Assembly (NCBI GenBank): GCA_023135165.1
Contig: JAGLTS010000035.1
Coordinates: forward strand, 1 to 47,050
Reading direction: 5' to 3'
DNA: 47,050 nucleotides
Source of the DNA: Phycisphaerales bacterium
Lineage (GTDB): Bacteria > Planctomycetota > Phycisphaerae > Phycisphaerales > JAGLTS01
This document shows positions 42,242 to 47,050 of the stretch, one piece after another; the stretch's first letter is position 1, and the number at the start of each line of letters is the position of its first letter. The notes under the pieces are model-generated. The model did not search any database. It saw only the letters and a list, made by a program, of their open reading frames with translations, and had not been told where the DNA came from. Position numbers and translations under genes: made by a program.

Positions 42242-45097
42242 CTACTCATCATCTGCCGACGAGCTCTCCGCAGCTGCCGCAGCCCGCATCTCCCGCAAGA
42301 GCGTCAGGCGCTCGCGCACCGCCTCGGACCGCTGGTGCTCCTCGCCAAACTCCGTTTCAACCGCTGTCAGAGCTGAGATAAGCATCTGCTCAGCCTGCTC
42401 GAACGCGTTGCGCCTCACCAAGACCTCCATAAGGTCGTAGAGCGTCCACAACGTGTCCGGGTGCGTGTGACCCAGCAGGGCCTGTCTGCGCTTGTAGACC
42501 TGCTCACCCAGGCTGATCGCCTCATCAAGCCGCCCCTGATCGCGGCGCAGTGCGGCGATGTTGTGCATGGTGCCAAGCGTCTTGGGGTGATCGGGGCCGA
42601 GCACGCGCCTACGAAGATCGAGCACTTGGGCGTACATCTTGTCCGCCTCGTCAAAGCGCCCTTGTCGCGCATAGAGCACGGCCAGATTGTGCATCGCCAC
42701 GAAGGTTTCAGGATGGTCATTCCCCAACGTGCGCTTGCGCAGCTCGAGGACCTCATCCCACAGCCTCTCCGTCTCATCGAGGCGGCCCTGCTGGTAGTAC
42801 ACGACCGCCAGGTTGCTAAGCGAGGCCAGCGTATCGGGATGCTCATCCCCCAGATGCTCTCTGCGCAGATCCAATGTTTCGCGATAGAGCGGCTCAGCCA
42901 TGTCCAGGCGCTCCTGCCTGTCGTAGTTGACCGCCAGGTTGTTCATCATGCGCAGCGTCATGGGATGATGCTCCCCCAGCGCCTGTTTCGCCAATGCAAT
43001 GGTCTTGAGTTGCAGGGCCTGGGCATCCTCGTAGCGCCCTTGCATTAGGTAGGCCCATCCCAGGCCGTCCATGGTGTTGAGCGTGTCGGCGTGCGACTCG
43101 CCCATCACGCGCCGCTGCACTTGGTAGGCCTCTTCCATGTGGTTCGCCGCCTGCGCGTACCGCCCCATGAAGGTCGCCAGGTAAGCGGCGCTAGACAGCG
43201 CCTGGAGCGTCTCCGGGTGCTCTGGCCCGCTCACTCGCCTGCGAATCTCCAGGGACTTGGAACTCATCTCGACGGCCTGATCGAATTTTCCGCGGTTGCA
43301 GTACACCCAGCCCAGATTGCTCATCGTGCGCAGCGTGTTGGAATGGTCCTCGCCCAGCACTGCCCGCTGCCCGGCCAGCACCCGTTCCCATATCGCCTCC
43401 GCCTCCAGGTGCTGCCCCTGTCTGTATCGCAGCAGTCCGAGGTTGTTCAGCGCCGCCAGCGTGTACGGGCTGTCCTCACCTGAGTGCTGCACGTGCAGTT
43501 CATACACTCCGGTCGTCAGTTCCTCCGCCTCATCAAACCGCCCCGCATCGGAGAAAAGCAGCCCGAGCGTCGCCATGGAGACGAGCGTGTCGATATGCGC
43601 CTCACTCAGAAGCGATCGGCGGATCTCCAGTGCTCGCACGACCTGTGGTTCGGCTGCCTCGTACAGGCCGAGCGCGCGGTAGGTGACGGCCAGCGTGTTC
43701 CGTACATCCGCTTCGACAAGCGGCTGATCGGTGAAGGAGGCATCGATCGTCGCCGCTGCCTGATCGATCGCCTCGCGCACGGTGACATCGCGCCCAAGCC
43801 TGCGGGGATTGGCGGAGGCGAGGATGTCGAGCAGGAAGTCGTTGATGGCCTGGGCCTTCTTCGCCTGCAGATCGGATTGCTCGAAGGCCGCCTGGGCGCG
43901 GGCGCTATCCGCCTCCGCTGCGCGCCAGAAGCCGACCGACACCACCGTCGCCGCCGTCAGGGCCAGGAAGATCACCGCCACCGCCGCCACCGGTCCGCGA
44001 TGACGGCTGAGCGTCTTTCGCAACAGGTACAGCGTGCTGTCACCCTTCGCTTCGATGGGCTGGCCTGCCGCGTAGCGCTCCAGGTCCCGAAGCAGATCCG
44101 CGACCGACTGGTAGCGCCGATCTTTTGCTTTGGCGAGCGCCTTGAGCACGATTGTGTCGAGCTCATCATCAACCTCACGCCGCTTGGTCGAGGGCCGCAT
44201 CGCTTCCTGCTCGGTGATGCTGCGCACGATCGACGCCAAATGACCGTCGATGGGATAGGGGTGCTCAGCGGTGAGCATCTCATACAACATGACGCCGAGC
44301 GCGTAGACGTCGCTTCGCACATCGACCGCGTTGGGGTCGCCGCCCACCTGCTCGGGCGCCGCATAGGCGAGCGTGCCCACGAAGTCGCCCGCCTGCGTAT
44401 GCACGGATTGCTGCGCCTCTGACAAGTCCAATGTCTTGGCGAGGCCGAAATCGAGCAGATGCGGCTCGCCCTCGGCGTCAATGAGTACATTGCTCGGCTT
44501 GAGATCGCGATGGATGACGCCTCGCTGGTGGGCGTAGTTCACCGCTGCTGCGATCTTGCGGAAGAGCTGCAACGTCGCCTCGACCTCAAGCTCGCGCGCT
44601 GCCTCCACAACGTCCAAGGCCGCGCCTTCGACGTAGCGCATGACGAGGTACATCCGGCCGTCCTCAGTCGTGCCGCTGTCGAAAACCGCCACGATGCTTG
44701 GGTGGTTGAGCGACGCCGCCAGATCGATTTCGCGCTCGAAGCGACGCCGAGCCAGCTTGTCAGCGTAGCGACCATGCAAGAGCAGCTTCACCGCCACGGT
44801 GCGCTTGGTGGACTCCTGTCTGGCTTCGTAGATGATGCCCTGACCGCCCGCGTTGATACTGCGGATGATGTCGTAGCCTGGGATGTTGGGAATCGGCGCG
44901 TCGTCACCCGCGGCGCCGCCCACGGCAACGCAGGCTGACCGCACCGCCGCCAGCGTCTGTGCGTTTTCCCCGAGCTCCTCCAGGAGTGCTCTGCAGGACT
45001 CGCAGGATGTGAGATGCAGATCAACGCTGCTGCGTTGGGGCAGCTCCAGTTCACCGCTCAGGTACTGCTCGAGCTGTTCAATCTCCGGGCAGGGCAT
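42242..45097 (-). CDS. Ser/Thr protein kinase with N-terminal zinc-finger anti-sigma motif and TPR tail
   Basis: The 951-residue protein has three parts. Residues 1-50 form a zf-HC2-like anti-sigma motif (His28-x3-Cys32-x2-Cys35). Residues about 75-345 are a kinase domain with catalytic Lys104 (VAVKLLL), HRDLKPSN (196-203), DFG (216-218) and the APEQ region; its glycine loop, INAGGQGIIYEA, is typical. After TM 369-391, residues about 430-920 hold some 11-12 long TPRs of the HPETLxxxxNLAxxYxxQGRxxEAE type. It lies 21 bp after an ECF sigma factor gene, with AGGAGGG ahead of its start. ECF/kinase pairs with TPR tails are typical of planctomycetes. The kinase probably controls the sigma factor, either through the zinc motif or by phosphorylation; this is inferred. 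Confidence 0.93.
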   Translation of the reverse strand: MPCPEIEQLEQYLSGELELPQRSSVDLHLTSCESCRALLEELGENAQTLAAVRSACVAVGGAAGDDAPIPNIPGYDIIRSINAGGQGIIYEARQESTKRTVAVKLLLHGRYADKLARRRFEREIDLAASLNHPSIVAVFDSGTTEDGRMYLVMRYVEGAALDVVEAARELEVEATLQLFRKIAAAVNYAHQRGVIHRDLKPSNVLIDAEGEPHLLDFGLAKTLDLSEAQQSVHTQAGDFVGTLAYAAPEQVGGDPNAVDVRSDVYALGVMLYEMLTAEHPYPIDGHLASIVRSITEQEAMRPSTKRREVDDELDTIVLKALAKAKDRRYQSVADLLRDLERYAAGQPIEAKGDSTLYLLRKTLSRHRGPVAAVAVIFLALTAATVVSVGFWRAAEADSARAQAAFEQSDLQAKKAQAINDFLLDILASANPRRLGRDVTVREAIDQAAATIDASFTDQPLVEADVRNTLAVTYRALGLYEAAEPQVVRALEIRRSLLSEAHIDTLVSMATLGLLFSDAGRFDEAEELTTGVYELHVQHSGEDSPYTLAALNNLGLLRYRQGQHLEAEAIWERVLAGQRAVLGEDHSNTLRTMSNLGWVYCNRGKFDQAVEMSSKSLEIRRRVSGPEHPETLQALSSAAYLATFMGRYAQAANHMEEAYQVQRRVMGESHADTLNTMDGLGWAYLMQGRYEDAQALQLKTIALAKQALGEHHPMTLRMMNNLAVNYDRQERLDMAEPLYRETLDLRREHLGDEHPDTLASLSNLAVVYYQQGRLDETERLWDEVLELRKRTLGNDHPETFVAMHNLAVLYARQGRFDEADKMYAQVLDLRRRVLGPDHPKTLGTMHNIAALRRDQGRLDEAISLGEQVYKRRQALLGHTHPDTLWTLYDLMEVLVRRNAFEQAEQMLISALTAVETEFGEEHQRSEAVRERLTLLREMRAAAAAESSSADDE

Positions 45098-45118
45098 GGC
45101 CGCTTCGGTCCCTCCTCT

Positions 45119-45700
45119 TCAGACCGCCTCGATCTCGATCTGCAGTTCTCGGATCCGCTTGAGGACGCGGTGCTTGGCGAGGAAGACCGCGTTTCGGGTC
45201 ATGCCCAGCTCCTCCGCTGCCTCCTCGGCAGGTACATCGCGGAGCGCCACCAGCTCGAATGCCTGGATGGTCTTGGGCTCGAGTTCCACACGTACCTGAG
45301 CGAGGCACTGATCGAAGACAGCTTGCTGCCATGACCTGTCCCACGTCATCCGCACCGCCTTCTGAGGAATCGCATCCCAGATGGCGGTCTGCTGGGCGAG
45401 GGGAGCTCGCCGGTGTTCCTTGGCGAGTCTGCGGCGACGGTCGAGGATGGTGCGCTGGGCGATACCGAACAGCCAGGAATGCAACCGCCCCTTGCCGCGG
45501 TCGTACTTCCCCGCCCGATACGCAACGAGGAAGGCCGTCAGGGCATCCTGGGCGGCGTCCTCAGCGTCGTCGGCGGCAAGCCCCATCTCACGCGCGAAGC
45601 GGACGACCGGCTGACGGAAACGGTGCACAAACGTCTCCCAGGCCTCATCTTCCGAGTCTTGCAGCCGATCCAGCACCAGGGTTGTCGTCACCCATTGCAT
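45119..45700 (-). CDS. ECF-type RNA polymerase sigma factor
   Basis: ATG 45700 (MQWVTTTLVLDRL) gives 193 residues; the frame extends 27 codons upstream without a better ribosome binding site. Region 2 is seen in FAREMGLAADDAEDAAQDALTAFL and GKGRLHSWLFGIAQRTILD. Region 4 carries the helix-turn-helix AEEAAEELGMTRNAVFLAKHRVLKRIREL. This resembles the planctomycete ECF sigma factors encoded with Ser/Thr kinases. It is the first gene of a two-gene operon with the kinase at 42242. Its regulon is not predictable; a self-regulated promoter upstream is likely, but I cannot identify it. Confidence 0.92.
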   Translation of the reverse strand: MQWVTTTLVLDRLQDSEDEAWETFVHRFRQPVVRFAREMGLAADDAEDAAQDALTAFLVAYRAGKYDRGKGRLHSWLFGIAQRTILDRRRRLAKEHRRAPLAQQTAIWDAIPQKAVRMTWDRSWQQAVFDQCLAQVRVELEPKTIQAFELVALRDVPAEEAAEELGMTRNAVFLAKHRVLKRIRELQIEIEAV

Positions 45701-45996
45701 GGCCTCGCACCTCGCCTCCTCCCCACCCAGATCAGTGTACCTGATGCCTTCATCGGCTCGAGCGGATTCTCGTCGGAACACGCCGATCGGGCCTTGCCAA
45801 ACCCATGAACCCCCATAAACAGATCACCGAATCCGCGAATTTGCTGAAAAGGGATCGCTGCAGCGCGCCAAGTCTAGGTGAAGGCGATAGGGCGTGGCCC
45901 TCGGGTTATTCACCTCGCCCTCCGGCGCTTCAGCGGCGCCGCCGCCCGCCGATCCGTGCTACGAACCCTCACTACCCCGTTCATGAGGTGAACACC
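45701..45996. other. Divergent intergenic region between sigma factor and secreted repeat protein
   Basis: About 300 bp separate the two divergent genes and must hold both promoters. I see no convincing sigma-70 pair. A short GC-rich hairpin (GGCGC/GCGCC) lies near 45920. Confidence 0.35.
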
Positions 45997-47050
45997 ATGA
46001 CACGCAACAGCAAACCGCTCACGCTCCTCGGCGGAGCCGCCGCCGTCCTGGCCCTAGCTCTCTGTGCCGGCTCGGCGCTCGCCGTCGACAACTACCTCGT
46101 GCCGCACGGCATCAATGACTGGAACGTCCCCGGCAACTGGAGCCTGGGCCACTGCCCGGGGCAGTTGGAGGATGTCCACGTTGAGGCCACCACCACGGTA
46201 CCCAAGGTCGTCAACTACAACTGGACCGGTATCAGCGACTTCAACAGCGTCAAGGTCGACGGCAACGGCGGGATCTACGGTCAGATCTACCAAGGCGAGC
46301 TGACCATGCGGACGACGACGCTCTACATGAGTGACAACGGTGACTCCTACTACTACCTCCAGGACCCTGCCTTCCTGTGGATAACCGACAAACTCTACGT
46401 TGGCTATACCGGTGTCTACGACGGCTACTTCATTCTCGATACCGTGGCGGATCCGAGCGCCGGCCTCTACGTCGGCAACGTCTGCTACGTCGGCTACCTG
46501 ACGCCGGGAGACTTCGACCACCAGCACGGGTTCGCCGAGGTCAATATCCTCGCTGTCGGCCAGAACGACACCGGCAACTACGAACTCTCGGGCGTGCCCA
46601 ATACAGATAGCAAGCTCACCGTCAACTACAACGCCGTCATCGGCAACTTCAACACCGGCACCTTCGAGCAGAACGGCGGCACCGCCAACATCGGCCTTGA
46701 CTTCAGCACCGGCATCCAACTCGGGCTGAACCCCGGGGGCTACGGCACCTACAACATGCGCGGCGGCGTTCTCAATGTCCACCACATCAGCATCGCCAAG
46801 CACGGCGATGGCTTCTTCAACCACACCGGCGGCGAAATCAACGTCTCCGACGACGTCGTCATCGGCTGCGAAGGCAACAACCCCCTGCGAGCTTGGCTGA
46901 AGGTCGATGACACCGACGATGAGCCGACCCTCAACATCGGCGGCGATCTGCTCATCGGCGCCCAATCGCTCGCCAAGTACGAGCAGCTCGGCTCGGGCAC
47001 CGTCAACGTGACCGACCAAATCGAAATCTGGGACGGCGACGACGATCCCT
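45997..47050 (+). CDS. Secreted beta-repeat protein, 3' truncated by the window edge
   Basis: ATG 45997 follows GAGGTG (45985-45990) at 6 nt and the frame stays open to the end of the window (351 codons). The N-terminus is a clear signal peptide: basic MTRNSKPLTLLGG, a long Ala/Leu core and Ala-Leu-Ala before VDNYLVPHG. The mature part is Gly/Asn/Thr/Tyr-rich with repeated units such as GTYNMRGGVLNVHHI, FFNHTGGEINVSDDVVIG and TLNIGGDLLIGA. This is typical of beta-helical exported proteins and autotransporter-like or PEP-CTERM proteins of planctomycetes. It could be a substrate of the exosortase at 14669, but the C-terminus that would show a sorting signal is missing. The opposite-strand frame of 321 residues is a shadow. 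Confidence 0.88.
   Translation, partial: MTRNSKPLTLLGGAAAVLALALCAGSALAVDNYLVPHGINDWNVPGNWSLGHCPGQLEDVHVEATTTVPKVVNYNWTGISDFNSVKVDGNGGIYGQIYQGELTMRTTTLYMSDNGDSYYYLQDPAFLWITDKLYVGYTGVYDGYFILDTVADPSAGLYVGNVCYVGYLTPGDFDHQHGFAEVNILAVGQNDTGNYELSGVPNTDSKLTVNYNAVIGNFNTGTFEQNGGTANIGLDFSTGIQLGLNPGGYGTYNMRGGVLNVHHISIAKHGDGFFNHTGGEINVSDDVVIGCEGNNPLRAWLKVDDTDDEPTLNIGGDLLIGAQSLAKYEQLGSGTVNVTDQIEIWDGDDDP

Noticed and set aside
46054..47019. Minus-strand open frame of 321 codons
   Set aside because: It is antisense to the secreted beta-repeat protein, whose signal peptide and repeats are clear; the Val/Ala/Asp-rich sequence is an artefact of Gly/Asn/Thr codons read backwards.

Overview
The window looks like a chromosomal segment of a planctomycete, most likely of the Phycisphaerae type. 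The sequence is GC-rich throughout. It holds an exosortase locus, an ECF sigma factor next to a Ser/Thr kinase carrying an anti-sigma-like zinc motif and TPRs, a membrane protein ending in the CPVCAYDLRG...CPECG ribbon common in that phylum, and a single-gene squalene-hopene cyclase. The lineage is inferred from gene content; no rRNA or tRNA is present.

Layout. Positions 1-3.5 kb hold a coiled-coil lipoprotein and a small toroid-like protein. From 4.1 to 17.7 kb, seven minus-strand genes form an envelope or exopolysaccharide operon: Wza-like export lipoprotein, exosortase, EpsI-type partner, giant TPR protein, Wzc-like chain-length protein with a degenerate P-loop, sugar-nucleotide SDR, and WecA-like glycosyl-1-phosphate transferase. 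From 18.1 to 20.3 kb are lipoyl synthase, a 44-residue membrane protein and a metallo-beta-lactamase-fold hydrolase.

From 20.3 to 24.9 kb lies an accessory stretch of poorly characterised genes: an FGE-like protein, a secreted protein, a zinc-ribbon membrane protein, and a radical SAM enzyme bracketed by 27-bp direct repeats with tiny ORFs beside it. Ribosomal protein S4 and a large anchored periplasmic protein follow. From 27.9 to 38.5 kb are mostly housekeeping genes: a tRNA-binding protein, FIST protein, squalene-hopene cyclase, copper ATPase, HflX, a CtpA protease preceded by a structured-RNA candidate, and TsaD. A second accessory stretch covers 38.5-42.2 kb. The window ends with the STPK/ECF pair and the start of a secreted repeat protein that could be an exosortase substrate.

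The most unusual signals are non-coding. (i) Two oppositely oriented elements each carry nine helically phased A/T tracts and a GTGCGCAC palindrome 31-32 bp away (20.33-20.46 and 41.99-42.11 kb). (ii) A leader plus N-terminal coding segment is shared by two otherwise different membrane proteins (20.6 and 38.55 kb). (iii) A roughly 100-bp dispersed repeat occurs at 0.3 and 24.7 kb. (iv) The radical SAM gene sits in a repeat and leader arrangement. (v) A possible small RNA has a strong intrinsic terminator at 35.65 kb. All similarity statements were made by eye; no database search was possible.
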